From Sulfurimonas sp. (GTDB taxonomy: Bacteria; Campylobacterota; Campylobacteria; Campylobacterales; Sulfurimonadaceae), in contig JALSKR010000022.1 of assembly GCA_026988735.1 (NCBI GenBank), positions 1-23,315 of the forward strand: a stretch of 23,315 nucleotides of DNA, given 5' to 3'. The notes under the pieces were generated by a model, which worked only from the letters and a program-made list of their open reading frames with translations, was not told the DNA's origin and made no database searches. Each line of letters starts with the position of its first letter. Position 1 is the stretch's first letter. The position numbers and the translations under genes were made by a program. Positions 7,919 through 15,829 of the stretch are shown here, piece after piece.

Positions 7919-9295
7919 GTGGATATAAAAAAATCTCAACAAGATGTAGAGTCTGCTACTGACAACAGTAAAGACTCAAGTCTTGGCAGAAGAGACTTTT
8001 TCAGAAAAACAGCTGCATTATCTGTAACTGCACTTGCTGGAACTTCTCTGCTGGCATCAGAAGAAGCAGGCGATCCTGCCATTTTAGAACCTACCCCGTG
8101 GGGAACAAAATGGGGAGATCCTGTAACAAAAAACCTTTACGGAATGCCATCTAAGTATGAGCACAACGTAACAAGAAGATACACGAAGCTCCTTGCTTCG
8201 GGTAACTTCAGAGCATCTATTGCAGTTACCCCTTTACAAGAGTCAAGCGGAATCATCACACCAAACGGTCTCTTTTTCAGTCGCTCACATGGTGGTGTAG
8301 CACACATAGATCCGAATGAGCACAGACTTATGATTACCGGTCTGGTTGAAAAACCGCTTGTTCTTACTATGAAGCAGCTAAAACGCTACCCAAGTGTGAC
8401 ACGTACTCACTTTATTGAATGTCCAGCGAACGGTGGTCAAGAATGGAGAGGTCCACAATATAACTCTTTACAGTTTGCAAAAGGTTTTATGTCCTGTGCA
8501 GAATGGACTGGTGTTTATATTAAAGACATTCTGAAAGATTTAGGTGTAAAAAAAGAAGCACTGTGGATGCTTGCAGAAGGTGGAGACTCATCAAAGATGG
8601 GAAGAACCATTCCAATGGAAAAAGTCTGGGATGATGCTATGATTGTCTGGGGTCAAAATGGTGAAGCACTGCGTCCTGAACAGGGATATCCGATTCGTTT
8701 GCTTGTTCCGGGCTGGGAAGGAAACCTCTGTGTAAAATGGCTCAGACGTTTAGACTTCGCAAGTGAACCTTGGTACTGTAAAGAAGAGACTTCTAAATAT
8801 ACAGTTTTGAAACCAACAGGAAAAGCCATCCAGCACTTCTATGCAAATGAAGTAAACTCAACAGTAACTTCTCCGTCTCCGGAAATTGACTGGACAGACT
8901 TGGAAGATGGTGACATTGTAGAAATAGAAGGTCTTGCATGGTCTGGAATGGGAACAATTACAGGTGTAGATCTCTCTTTTGATGGTGGAAAAAACTATGT
9001 TGAAGCGAAACTCAAAGGTTTGGTTCTTCCTAAATGCTGGACACGCTGGAGCTATATGCATACATACAAAAAAGGAGAGGAACTCTTCCTTACTTCTCGT
9101 GCCAGAGATGATGCAGGATACATCCAACCGACAGTTGATCAAGAAATTCTTGCTGTAGGTGTAGAAGCTGTGTATCATAGAAATGCAGTGGAAACATGGA
9201 AAGTTGAAAAAGACGGAAAAATAACTCATGTTGAAGTACGTTCTCAATTAGGACGTAAAGCAAACGGCGAGTTAGTAATAGAAGGAAAAGCGTAA
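7919..9295 (+). CDS. soxC: Sulfane dehydrogenase SoxC, molybdenum subunit
   Basis: SoxC is the molybdenum-cofactor subunit of the periplasmic SoxCD complex, which oxidises the sulfane sulfur bound to SoxYZ and yields six electrons per thiosulfate. It belongs to the sulfite-oxidase fold. A twin-arginine signal (RRDFF, Arg24-Arg25) precedes a hydrophobic stretch, so the folded enzyme is exported by Tat. The molybdenum-ligand cysteine is Cys168 in HFIECPANG. The C-terminal dimerisation domain follows from about residue 310. Length (458) is near the family norm. The start is GTG 7919 with AAGGAG 6 bases upstream. Its stop overlaps the first ATG of soxD. soxX, soxA and soxB are not here, as in other Campylobacterota with split Sox loci. 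Confidence 0.95.
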   Translation: MDIKKSQQDVESATDNSKDSSLGRRDFFRKTAALSVTALAGTSLLASEEAGDPAILEPTPWGTKWGDPVTKNLYGMPSKYEHNVTRRYTKLLASGNFRASIAVTPLQESSGIITPNGLFFSRSHGGVAHIDPNEHRLMITGLVEKPLVLTMKQLKRYPSVTRTHFIECPANGGQEWRGPQYNSLQFAKGFMSCAEWTGVYIKDILKDLGVKKEALWMLAEGGDSSKMGRTIPMEKVWDDAMIVWGQNGEALRPEQGYPIRLLVPGWEGNLCVKWLRRLDFASEPWYCKEETSKYTVLKPTGKAIQHFYANEVNSTVTSPSPEIDWTDLEDGDIVEIEGLAWSGMGTITGVDLSFDGGKNYVEAKLKGLVLPKCWTRWSYMHTYKKGEELFLTSRARDDAGYIQPTVDQEILAVGVEAVYHRNAVETWKVEKDGKITHVEVRSQLGRKANGELVIEGKA

Positions 9296-10452
9296 TGATG
9301 TTTACATTAAATAAAAAATTATTAATTTCAATTTCTACTGCAGCTGTATTGTCACTGGGACTTTCTGCATGTATGGAAAATGCTTCACCTGCAAGTTCAA
9401 GCGTACCTACAAAAGCTTCTATTGACGGTGGAGTAGATTATCCTGTTGTAAACGGGAAAACAGGACCATATTATGTAAATACAAATGCGCATAATGCAGA
9501 TGTAAAATATGGCCGTACTCCGACAAAAGCAGAATATGACGAATGGAACTCTGATGTAATGGCTGATGGTACAGGTTTGCCGGAGGGTCAAGGAAGCGTA
9601 GAAGAGGGTGAAAATATTTATGAAGCGAAATGTGTCATGTGTCATGGTGATTTTGGTTCAGGCGGTGGTGGATATCCGGCACTTGCAAAAGGGAACGCGT
9701 ATGAGTTGCATAAGACATTGACAAATCAAAGAATCAAACCAGACACTGACGGTCCAATTCGTGTTTTTGGTACTTACTGGCAACAGGCAAGTACTCTATG
9801 GTGGTATATCAAAGATGCTATGCCACATCCGTTAACTGACAGTCTCAGCGATGATGAAGTGTATGCTTTGGTTGCATATATTTTAAATGCAAATGAAATG
9901 GAAATTGATGGTGTGGAAGTAGATGATGAGTATGTACTCAACCGTGAAAAATTCCTAAAAATAAAAATGCCAAACAGAGACGGATTTGAACCGGATATCG
10001 CTGGTCCGAAAGGTCCTGAGAATATACGTAAGTATTATGCAAATGCAAAAAACTTTGGCGCACAGAAATATGATGTCAAAAATCCTGCATCAAGATGTAT
10101 GAAAAACTGCCAGGAGCCAACTGCAAAAGTTGTCTATATAAAAGGTGCCGGTATCAGTGACTTTCATCCACCTTTGTCTGCAGTAAGAGATCTTCCAAAA
10201 GAGAAAGAAGAGAGCAGTTTTGATGCGAAAAAAGCATATGCTGCAAACTGTGCAATGTGTCACGATACAGGTGCTGCTCCAGCGCCTGGGGACAAATCTG
10301 CATGGGCACCGTTACTTGCAAAAGGTATGGATAAAGTATATGAGAATGGTTTAAAAGGGACTGATGCTGGAATGCCTCCTAAAGGTGGTTCATCACTCTC
10401 TGACAAACAATTCAAATCAGTTGTTGACTTTATTGTCAACCAAAGTAAATAA
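9295..10452 (+). CDS. soxD: Sulfane dehydrogenase SoxD, diheme cytochrome c, apparent lipoprotein
   Basis: SoxD is the electron-transfer partner of SoxC, with two c-type hemes. Both CxxCH sites are visible: CVMCH (Cys113-His117) and CAMCH (Cys319-His323), each inside a cytochrome c domain, joined by a segment of about 120 residues that carries the SoxC-contact features of the family. The N-terminus has a signal peptide ending LSAC (Cys26), a good lipobox, so the protein is probably lipid-anchored; the well-studied Paracoccus complex is soluble. The ATG at 9295 overlaps the soxC stop; a second ATG at 9298 is equally possible. Distal Met ligands are likely in AMPHP and AGMPP. Family assignment is firm. 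Confidence 0.93.
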   Translation: MMFTLNKKLLISISTAAVLSLGLSACMENASPASSSVPTKASIDGGVDYPVVNGKTGPYYVNTNAHNADVKYGRTPTKAEYDEWNSDVMADGTGLPEGQGSVEEGENIYEAKCVMCHGDFGSGGGGYPALAKGNAYELHKTLTNQRIKPDTDGPIRVFGTYWQQASTLWWYIKDAMPHPLTDSLSDDEVYALVAYILNANEMEIDGVEVDDEYVLNREKFLKIKMPNRDGFEPDIAGPKGPENIRKYYANAKNFGAQKYDVKNPASRCMKNCQEPTAKVVYIKGAGISDFHPPLSAVRDLPKEKEESSFDAKKAYAANCAMCHDTGAAPAPGDKSAWAPLLAKGMDKVYENGLKGTDAGMPPKGGSSLSDKQFKSVVDFIVNQSK

Positions 10453-10469
10453 ACAAAAAGGATAAAATA

Positions 10470-10922
10470 ATGGAAAGAAGAAAATTTTTAAGCATGACTT
10501 TAGGTGCATTAGCATTAGCTGTTGTACCTGCGAGCGTAAGAGCAGAGGATTATAGAAAATCAAAGCCAGCTGTTTGGACAGCACATACTGTTGATGATGC
10601 TATAAAAGCAATGTATGGTTCAACTGCACTGACAATGGAAGGTGTGAAACTTAAAGCTCCTGATGTTGCAAGTAACGGTGGAGCTATTCCTGTTGACTTT
10701 TCAACTGACAAAGATGTTAAAACAATTGCTGTATTTCAAGATGCAAACCCTGAAGCTGCTGTTCTTGTAGTTGAAACAAACAAATACAGTGTAAATAATT
10801 ACTCTATTAAAATCAAAATGGCTAAATCCGGTACGATAACAATCGTTGCAGAGGGAAAAGATGGCAAACTATATGCTGCTAAGAAAACTCTTGATGTTGC
10901 TCTTGGTGGATGTGAAGGATAA
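10470..10922 (+). CDS. soxY: Sulfur-carrier subunit SoxY, C-terminal GGCEG
   Basis: SoxY carries sulfur intermediates covalently on a cysteine near its C-terminus, in complex with SoxZ in the periplasm. The N-terminus (MERRKFLSMTLGALAL) is a twin-arginine signal peptide, and the C-terminus ends with the swinging arm, here GGCEG with Cys148. The usual motif is GGCGG; a Gly-to-Glu change at the fourth position is a single-base difference (GGA to GAA). The cysteine is intact. Length (150) is typical. The ATG has an AAGGA site, 17 bases after the soxD stop. A second SoxY, expected at the soxXAB locus in this group, may carry the standard motif. Confidence 0.94.
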   Translation: MERRKFLSMTLGALALAVVPASVRAEDYRKSKPAVWTAHTVDDAIKAMYGSTALTMEGVKLKAPDVASNGGAIPVDFSTDKDVKTIAVFQDANPEAAVLVVETNKYSVNNYSIKIKMAKSGTITIVAEGKDGKLYAAKKTLDVALGGCEG

Positions 10923-10970
10923 TTCCTTCTCATTTTGATACAGAAAAAATAAAATAAATAAGGAAATACA

Positions 10971-11285
10971 ATGGCTGGAATTAAAGTAAAAGCAAAATTA
11001 AAAGGTGGTGTTGTTAAAGTTAAAGCAATGGTAAAACATGAAATGATGACTTACAACATGGCAGAGAAAAAAACTGGTAGCAGAGATAATGCAAACTTCA
11101 TTACTCACTTAAGTGCAACAGTAAATGGTGAAACTGTACTTGATATGTCAACTTCACAATTCTTATCTAAAAACCCAATTTTTAAATTTCAATTTAAAGG
11201 AATTGGTAAAAAAGGTGATAAGATTGAAATGTTAGCAGTTGACCTTAAAGGTAAAACTTACAAAGGCAAAGGTAAAATTAAATAA
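10971..11285 (+). CDS. soxZ: Sulfur-carrier partner SoxZ
   Basis: SoxZ pairs with SoxY and shapes its interaction with the other Sox enzymes. The 104-residue immunoglobulin-like beta protein begins AGIKVKAKLKGGVVKVKAM and includes HEMMTY and the FxFKGIG-type strand near residues 76-82, as in the family. It has no signal peptide and is expected to cross the membrane by Tat bound to SoxY. The ATG at 10971 has an AAGGA site, 48 bases after soxY. A hairpin follows the stop and may end part of the transcription. Confidence 0.94.
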   Translation: MAGIKVKAKLKGGVVKVKAMVKHEMMTYNMAEKKTGSRDNANFITHLSATVNGETVLDMSTSQFLSKNPIFKFQFKGIGKKGDKIEMLAVDLKGKTYKGKGKIK

Positions 11286-11302
11286 TTTTACCCTCTTTTT
11301 TA

Positions 11303-11343
11303 AGAGCCAATCACTACATTGGCTCTCATACTCTCAATTTTTT
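11303..11343 (+). terminator. Hairpin after soxZ, weak terminator or attenuator
   Basis: AGAGCCAAT (11303-11311) and ATTGGCTCT (11318-11326) form a perfect 9-base stem with a 6-base loop, 17 bases after the soxZ stop. A run of six T begins 11 bases further on, more distant than in a standard terminator, so partial read-through into the MOSC gene is likely. On the minus strand the stem is followed by an A-poor T-rich tract too, but there is no minus gene to end. Confidence 0.5.
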
Positions 11344-11382
11344 ACAACAACTACAACAAATACAAATAATGAGCAAAAACAG

Positions 11383-11835
11383 ATGAAGAAAAACCTGCAA
11401 GGTAAAGTTCTGAAATTATTCATCACAAAAAATGATACAAATAAAACAAGAATAAGCACCTCTCATATAGATGCCGACAAACACGGAATTCTAAATGACA
11501 AATTTTACAATAAAAACGATCAAAGAGCTATTTTAATTACCTCTATACAAAGCTATGAAATGGCTATGAATAATGGCATTAATTTATTTGAAGGTGCATT
11601 AGGTGAAAATATATTAATAGACATCAACCCATATCACTTAACAACTGGAGAAACCTTAAGTATAGGGAGTGCAATACTACAAATAACACAGAACTGCACA
11701 CTCTGCAAGGGCCTTACGACAATCAACTCCAAACTTCCCAAATTACTCAAAAATGACAGAGGAATATTTGCAAAAATTATAAATGGTAATACAACAATCA
11801 AAGTTGGAGATTCTGTAAATATACACTCCGATTAA
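11383..11835 (+). CDS. MOSC-domain protein, 150 aa
   Basis: MOSC domains occur at the C-terminus of molybdenum cofactor sulfurases and as stand-alone proteins; they bind molybdenum cofactor or act in sulfur carriage. This protein is a single MOSC domain: the family pattern is seen in DKFYNKNDQRAILIT (about residues 40-54), GALGENILID, and a late conserved cysteine in NCTLCKGL (Cys107 and Cys110). I chose ATG 11383 over the longer frame from 11239, because the latter overlaps soxZ and adds unrelated residues. The ribosome site is weak. Its position just after soxZ, in an operon with a molybdoenzyme, suggests a role in SoxC cofactor or sulfur handling, but this is an inference. Confidence 0.8.
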   Translation: MKKNLQGKVLKLFITKNDTNKTRISTSHIDADKHGILNDKFYNKNDQRAILITSIQSYEMAMNNGINLFEGALGENILIDINPYHLTTGETLSIGSAILQITQNCTLCKGLTTINSKLPKLLKNDRGIFAKIINGNTTIKVGDSVNIHSD

Positions 11836-11842
11836 TATTATT

Positions 11843-11848
11843 TATACT
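11843..11848 (+). promoter_or_regulatory. Putative -10 element for the lipoprotein gene
   Basis: TATACT lies about 48 bases before the GTG at 11896 in an AT-rich gap of 60 bases. It could give the last two genes of this block a promoter of their own, but no -35 supports it. Confidence 0.25.
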
Positions 11849-11895
11849 AAAATAATGATAGAGTTATCTTAACAAATAAAAAATAAGGAGATACT

Positions 11896-12861
11896 GTGAA
11901 AAGATTATACACATTAGCCACAATTGCATTTATTGCTTTGTCAGTTATAGCTTGCAATAGTGCACCAAAAATGCCTGGTAAACCTAAAAACATTCAAGAT
12001 GTTCAAGTATTTACGACAAGCAATAAAGATGGCAAGATTACTACAAAATCAATAGAAAGCACATTTGATGCAATAGGGCTAAATGTGCCTGGAAACAATG
12101 ATATGAACAAACCGTTCAAAGCAAGGTTTGGAAAAGTTCACTATAAAGTCTACAATCTTGCAATGTTTATTAATAGTGATCTGACTTTTAATCTCATTAA
12201 GAAATATCCACGATTTGGAGCATTAACACCTTTAACTATGTCTATATGGGAAGATCAAGAAGGCAATATGAATATTGCCACATTAACAATCAATGGTATA
12301 GCAAGAACTACAGGCATTCCAACAGATGACTCCGATCTAGTTGCCTACGCTGCACTGATTAAAAAAGCGCTCAAGAGTGCAATGCCAAACGGTCACTTTA
12401 AAGATTTGCCCTATAATGTAAAATTTCCAAAAAAATCATTTGCTATTGATATGACAATGGAAGTGGACAAAAATGCTCCTATGGAAGACTTTATAGAAGA
12501 TTTTGAAGCAGAATTTGAAGGAGAATTAGAGCCTTTAGGTTTTTTATTTCCTAACTATACAAATCTGCAAGAAGAGATTTTTAATGACCATGATTATCAT
12601 GAATATGACTTTTACCGTACATATTCGATTTGTAAATTTGATGTTATTTTTCCGGTATCTAAACTGCATCCAGAAGCTGGTGCCTGGGCACCTTGTTCTT
12701 TTTATTTTTATAAGAAAAAAAGTGAAACAAAAATGCATATGGGATTTTTAGGTGTTGATAATTGGATTAATACCCTTGATATAAAAGATAAAGAATCTAT
12801 TCAGCCCTTAAAAGAGGCTGAAGGAATGATTATCAAAACTTTAAGAGAAATGACAGAATAA
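11896..12861 (+). CDS. Lipoprotein with two DUF302-like repeats, 321 aa
   Basis: The signal peptide ends in the lipobox VIAC (Cys20), so the protein should be anchored to a membrane facing the periplasm. The rest appears to be two copies of one domain, about residues 45-165 and 188-318: each has a helical start, a segment YKVYNLAM or YDFYRTYS, a proline turn (PRFGALTP and PEAGAWAP), a beta hairpin with Met, and a closing helix. This layout resembles the DUF302 fold, sometimes linked to sulfur metabolism, but the match is distant. Translation starts at GTG 11896, set by AAGGAG at 11885-11890. It lies in the same direction as the sox genes and 22 bases before the DUF4395 gene, suggesting an accessory role in sulfur oxidation. 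Confidence 0.7.
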   Translation: MKRLYTLATIAFIALSVIACNSAPKMPGKPKNIQDVQVFTTSNKDGKITTKSIESTFDAIGLNVPGNNDMNKPFKARFGKVHYKVYNLAMFINSDLTFNLIKKYPRFGALTPLTMSIWEDQEGNMNIATLTINGIARTTGIPTDDSDLVAYAALIKKALKSAMPNGHFKDLPYNVKFPKKSFAIDMTMEVDKNAPMEDFIEDFEAEFEGELEPLGFLFPNYTNLQEEIFNDHDYHEYDFYRTYSICKFDVIFPVSKLHPEAGAWAPCSFYFYKKKSETKMHMGFLGVDNWINTLDIKDKESIQPLKEAEGMIIKTLREMTE

Positions 12862-12883
12862 CCATTACTAAAAAAGGTGTTTC

Positions 12884-13624
12884 ATGAATATAAAAAGTTT
12901 TTTATTTGATTACGGAGAGAGAGTTCCAGGTTATGACGTTACAGTCATTAATGAGCGAGAAGCAAGAGCTGCCGCTGGCATACTAGGTATGCTTGGTATG
13001 CTTGTGATTTTTGTAGGAATAGGCTTCGGACATGTAATTGTAGCAAGAGTCTATTTGACATTTTTATTTATTGACTTTACAGCAAGAATGATTTCTCCAA
13101 AATACTCGCCCTCTTTACTACTAGGGAAACTAATTGTACAAAATCAAAAACCGGAATATGTAGGCGGACTCCAAAAACGCTTTGCATGGGCTCTTGGCTG
13201 GCTAATATCTCTTCCTATGATGCAATGGTTTGTTTTGAACTGGGATATTACTTTTTACAAAGTGCTCATCTGTGTATTATGCCTCACACTCATGTTTCTT
13301 GAGAGTGCTTTTTCAATATGTGTAGGCTGTATGATTTACAAGTTTATAACAAGGAAAAGTCCAACGCTCTGTCCGGGCGGAACCTGTGAAATGCGAATAA
13401 AAGAACCTATACAAAGATTTAATCCTATACAAAAAGCAGTAGCAGGAATAACCATCATTGCTCTTATCAGCGGTATTTATCTTGCTTTGGCAAAACTAGA
13501 ACCAAAAACATTTTTCGGTGCATTTTTGCATGAAGCCGTCTTAACAAAACAACAGCTTCAAAAAGAAAAAGATCTGGCTTTTCAAAAAGAAATGGAAAAA
13601 GAATTTGGAGATGATGACTTTTAA
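12884..13624 (+). CDS. DUF4395-family membrane protein with CVGC
   Basis: This is an inner-membrane protein with about four to five transmembrane segments (near residues 30-48, 50-68, 100-117, 125-150 and 183-203). It fits the DUF4395 family, which often occurs beside rhodanese, thioredoxin or sulfur-oxidation genes and has no proven function. Two cysteine motifs are seen: CVGC (Cys146, Cys149) at the end of a membrane segment and CPGGTC (Cys163, Cys168) in the next loop, which could form a redox or persulfide relay across the membrane. The ATG at 12884 has an AAGGTG site. It closes the plus-strand block, 3 bases before the convergent aroC stop. Confidence 0.8.
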   Translation: MNIKSFLFDYGERVPGYDVTVINEREARAAAGILGMLGMLVIFVGIGFGHVIVARVYLTFLFIDFTARMISPKYSPSLLLGKLIVQNQKPEYVGGLQKRFAWALGWLISLPMMQWFVLNWDITFYKVLICVLCLTLMFLESAFSICVGCMIYKFITRKSPTLCPGGTCEMRIKEPIQRFNPIQKAVAGITIIALISGIYLALAKLEPKTFFGAFLHEAVLTKQQLQKEKDLAFQKEMEKEFGDDDF

Positions 13625-13644
13625 ATATTATTTATAATATTTAA
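13621..13644. terminator. AT-only palindrome holding both convergent stop codons
   Basis: TTAAATATTA (13621-13630) and TAATATTTAA (13635-13644) are perfect inverted arms around TTTA. The stop codon of the DUF4395 gene (13622-13624) and of aroC (13628-13630, minus) both lie inside the left arm. The hairpin has no G-C pairs, so as a terminator it would be weak; its position between converging genes is suggestive. Confidence 0.35.
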
Positions 13645-14701
13645 CGACACCATCCATTTTAGAACCCATATTGAGTAGTATCATATCGGCTATAACCAAA
13701 GCGGCCATTGATTCACATACGACAGTACCGCGAATTGCCACACAAGGGTCATGTCTGCCTTTAAGTGAGAAATCAACTTCTTCATTTGCTGTCGTAACAG
13801 TATGCTGCTCTTTGAAAATAGATGGTGTAGGTTTAAAATAGACATTAAGCACTATATCTTCCCCGTTACTGATACCACCGAGTATTCCACCCGAATGATT
13901 GGATTCAAATCCGTTTGCACGTATTTGATCATTGTTTTGAGAACCATGTACCTTGGCACTCAACACGCCATCCCCAATCTCAACAGCTTTTACAGCATTG
14001 ATACCCATCATAGCATCCGCTAAAACAGCGTCTAGTTTGTAGTAAAGAGGTTGTCCCAGACCTACAGGTGCGCCTTTGATAACAATACGTGACACTCCAC
14101 CGACAGAATCATGTTCCTCTTTTGCTTTGAGTATTGCTTCTTTCTGTGCTGCTTCTTTATTTTTGTCAAGGGCATAAATTACACTTTTTTTTGCATCTGA
14201 ATAGTCAAACTGCTCAGCTTTTATACCTGCAACTTCACTGATTCCGCTTAACACTGTAATACCCAATTCTTGAAGCATTAGCTTCGCAATAGCTCCAGCT
14301 GCTACTCTTGCAGCAGTTTCTCTCGCAGAGCTGCGCCCTCCGCCTCTGTAGTCTCGTATACCATATTTGTGAAAATAGGTAAAATCTGCATGGCCCGGAC
14401 GAAATACATCTTTAATATTTGTATAGTCTTTGGATTTTTGGTTTGTATTGTATATAACCATTGCAATGGGAGTACCTGTACTTTTTCCCTCAAACACACC
14501 GCTTAAAATCTCAACCTTGTCAGCTTCTTTTCTGGCGGTTTCAAATTTACTCTTGCCGGGTTTTCTCCTGTCAAGTTCACTTTGAATATACTCTTCATCA
14601 ATATTGAGTCCTGCCGGGACACCATCCAAAAGACAACCTAATGCTTTTCCATGAGACTCTCCAAATGTTGAAAATCGTAATTTCACTCCAAAACTGTTCA
14701 C
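13628..14701 (-). CDS. aroC: Chorismate synthase
   Basis: AroC converts 5-enolpyruvylshikimate 3-phosphate to chorismate, the last shared step of aromatic amino-acid synthesis, using reduced FMN. The 357-residue protein carries the family signatures: FGESHGKALGCLLDGVPAG near residues 13-31, YRGGGRSSARETAARVAAGA near 118-137, and the late RHDPC segment. Translation starts at GTG 14701, overlapping the rnc stop (GTGA), with AAGGA upstream. It is last in an overlapping minus-strand chain; the order rnhA-rnc-aroC is also known from Helicobacter. Confidence 0.96.
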   Translation of the reverse strand: MNSFGVKLRFSTFGESHGKALGCLLDGVPAGLNIDEEYIQSELDRRKPGKSKFETARKEADKVEILSGVFEGKSTGTPIAMVIYNTNQKSKDYTNIKDVFRPGHADFTYFHKYGIRDYRGGGRSSARETAARVAAGAIAKLMLQELGITVLSGISEVAGIKAEQFDYSDAKKSVIYALDKNKEAAQKEAILKAKEEHDSVGGVSRIVIKGAPVGLGQPLYYKLDAVLADAMMGINAVKAVEIGDGVLSAKVHGSQNNDQIRANGFESNHSGGILGGISNGEDIVLNVYFKPTPSIFKEQHTVTTANEEVDFSLKGRHDPCVAIRGTVVCESMAALVIADMILLNMGSKMDGVVKYYK

Positions 14702-15381
14702 TTTCTTTCCTTATTTAACATATCTACAGCAACTCTCGCTGCCTCTTGTTGCGCAATTTTTTTACTCTTTCCTTTTGCTCTTGCATACTCTTTGTCTTCA
14801 ATAAATACACCCACTTCAAATTCTTTTTGATGATCAGGCCCCCGTGATGCCAAAACTTTATACTCCGGCGTTATCCCAAAACGGGCCTGCGTCAATTCCT
14901 GCAGCGTTGTTTTAAAATCCCGAAACAAAGAATCCAAAGAGATCTCTTTATGATTTTTTTCTATTAAATCGATGGCTATTCTTCGTACCTCTGCCAAACC
15001 GGCTTCCAAATATATTGCACCCATAATCGCTTCAAAAGCATTTGAAAGCAGAGAAGATTTTTCACGCCCGCCGTTATTGTCTTCAGCATTTGAAAGCAGT
15101 ATATAATCACCCAGATTCAAAGCCCGTGCCAATTTGTCAAAACCTGTTTCATTGACCAGTGATGCTCTGATTTTGGAGAGTTTTCCTTCGTCAGATGTCC
15201 GAAACTTTTTAAAAAGATACTCCCCCACTACAAGGTCCAATACGGCATCACCCAAAAATTCCAATCGCTCATTATCGTAGGGCTGCTTATAGCTTTTATG
15301 TGTCAGCGCTTCGATAATGAGCTTTTTATCACGAAACTCATATCCTAATTTTTCTTCCAATGTCTTTATATTTTTATGCAT
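14698..15381 (-). CDS. rnc: Ribonuclease III
   Basis: RNase III cuts double-stranded RNA, including rRNA precursors and some mRNA-antisense pairs. The 227-residue protein has the nuclease signature NERLEFLGDAVLDLVVGEYLF (from about residue 37; Glu38, Glu41 and Asp45 by family position) and a C-terminal double-strand RNA-binding domain (about residues 155-225) with GKSKKIAQQEAA. In the second catalytic motif it reads LLSNAFEAIMGA, so Asn113 stands where E. coli has Asp114, while the following Glu116 is kept; many bacterial homologues also have Asn there. The ATG at 15381 has an AAGG site and lies 13 bases after rnhA. Confidence 0.95.
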   Translation of the reverse strand: MHKNIKTLEEKLGYEFRDKKLIIEALTHKSYKQPYDNERLEFLGDAVLDLVVGEYLFKKFRTSDEGKLSKIRASLVNETGFDKLARALNLGDYILLSNAEDNNGGREKSSLLSNAFEAIMGAIYLEAGLAEVRRIAIDLIEKNHKEISLDSLFRDFKTTLQELTQARFGITPEYKVLASRGPDHQKEFEVGVFIEDKEYARAKGKSKKIAQQEAARVAVDMLNKERK

Positions 15382-15394
15382 AAATACCTTCTCC

Positions 15395-15829
15395 TCATTC
15401 TGTCAAAGCCTCTTTAGCCTTTTGTGCCGCCTCTTTTGCCAATACATCACATCGCTCATTTTCTTCATGACCGTCATGTCCCCGTACCCATATGGCATGA
15501 ATCTTATGCGGTTTTGCCACTTCTATATATTCTTTCCACAAATCAGGGTTCTTGACTTTTTTAAAATCTCTTTTAATCCAGTTTTGCAACCACTCATTGA
15601 TTCCTTTCACCACATAAGAGGAGTCAGAAATTATATCGACCTCACAAGGCTCTTTTAAAGCACGAAGTCCTTCTATGGCACCTTTGAGTTCCATTCTGTT
15701 GTTTGTGGTATGGAGTTCCGAGCCTGAAAGCTCTTTTTCACTCTTGCCATATCGCAAAATAACACCATAACCTCCAGGACCTGGATTTCCCAAGGCACTG
15801 CCGTCACTGAAAAGAGTTATTTTCTTCAC
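15395..15829 (-). CDS. rnhA: Ribonuclease HI
   Basis: RNase HI degrades the RNA strand of RNA-DNA hybrids, for example primers and R-loops. The 144-residue protein has all expected catalytic residues: Asp9 in FSDGSALGNPG, Glu47 in NRMELKG, Asp69 in IISDSSYV, and His121 with Asp128 in GHDGHEENERCD. The start is GTG 15829, preceded by AAGGA and lying inside the 3' end of the TPR gene (26-base overlap), so the two are probably translated from one message. Confidence 0.95.
   Translation of the reverse strand: MKKITLFSDGSALGNPGPGGYGVILRYGKSEKELSGSELHTTNNRMELKGAIEGLRALKEPCEVDIISDSSYVVKGINEWLQNWIKRDFKKVKNPDLWKEYIEVAKPHKIHAIWVRGHDGHEENERCDVLAKEAAQKAKEALTE

Noticed and set aside
11239..11382. Longer form of the MOSC protein starting at 11239
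   Set aside because: It overlaps the end of soxZ and reads through the post-soxZ hairpin; the added residues do not resemble the domain.
12985..13005. Short tandem repeat in the DUF4395 gene
   Set aside because: It encodes the repeated Gly-Met-Leu of a membrane segment and is only two units long.
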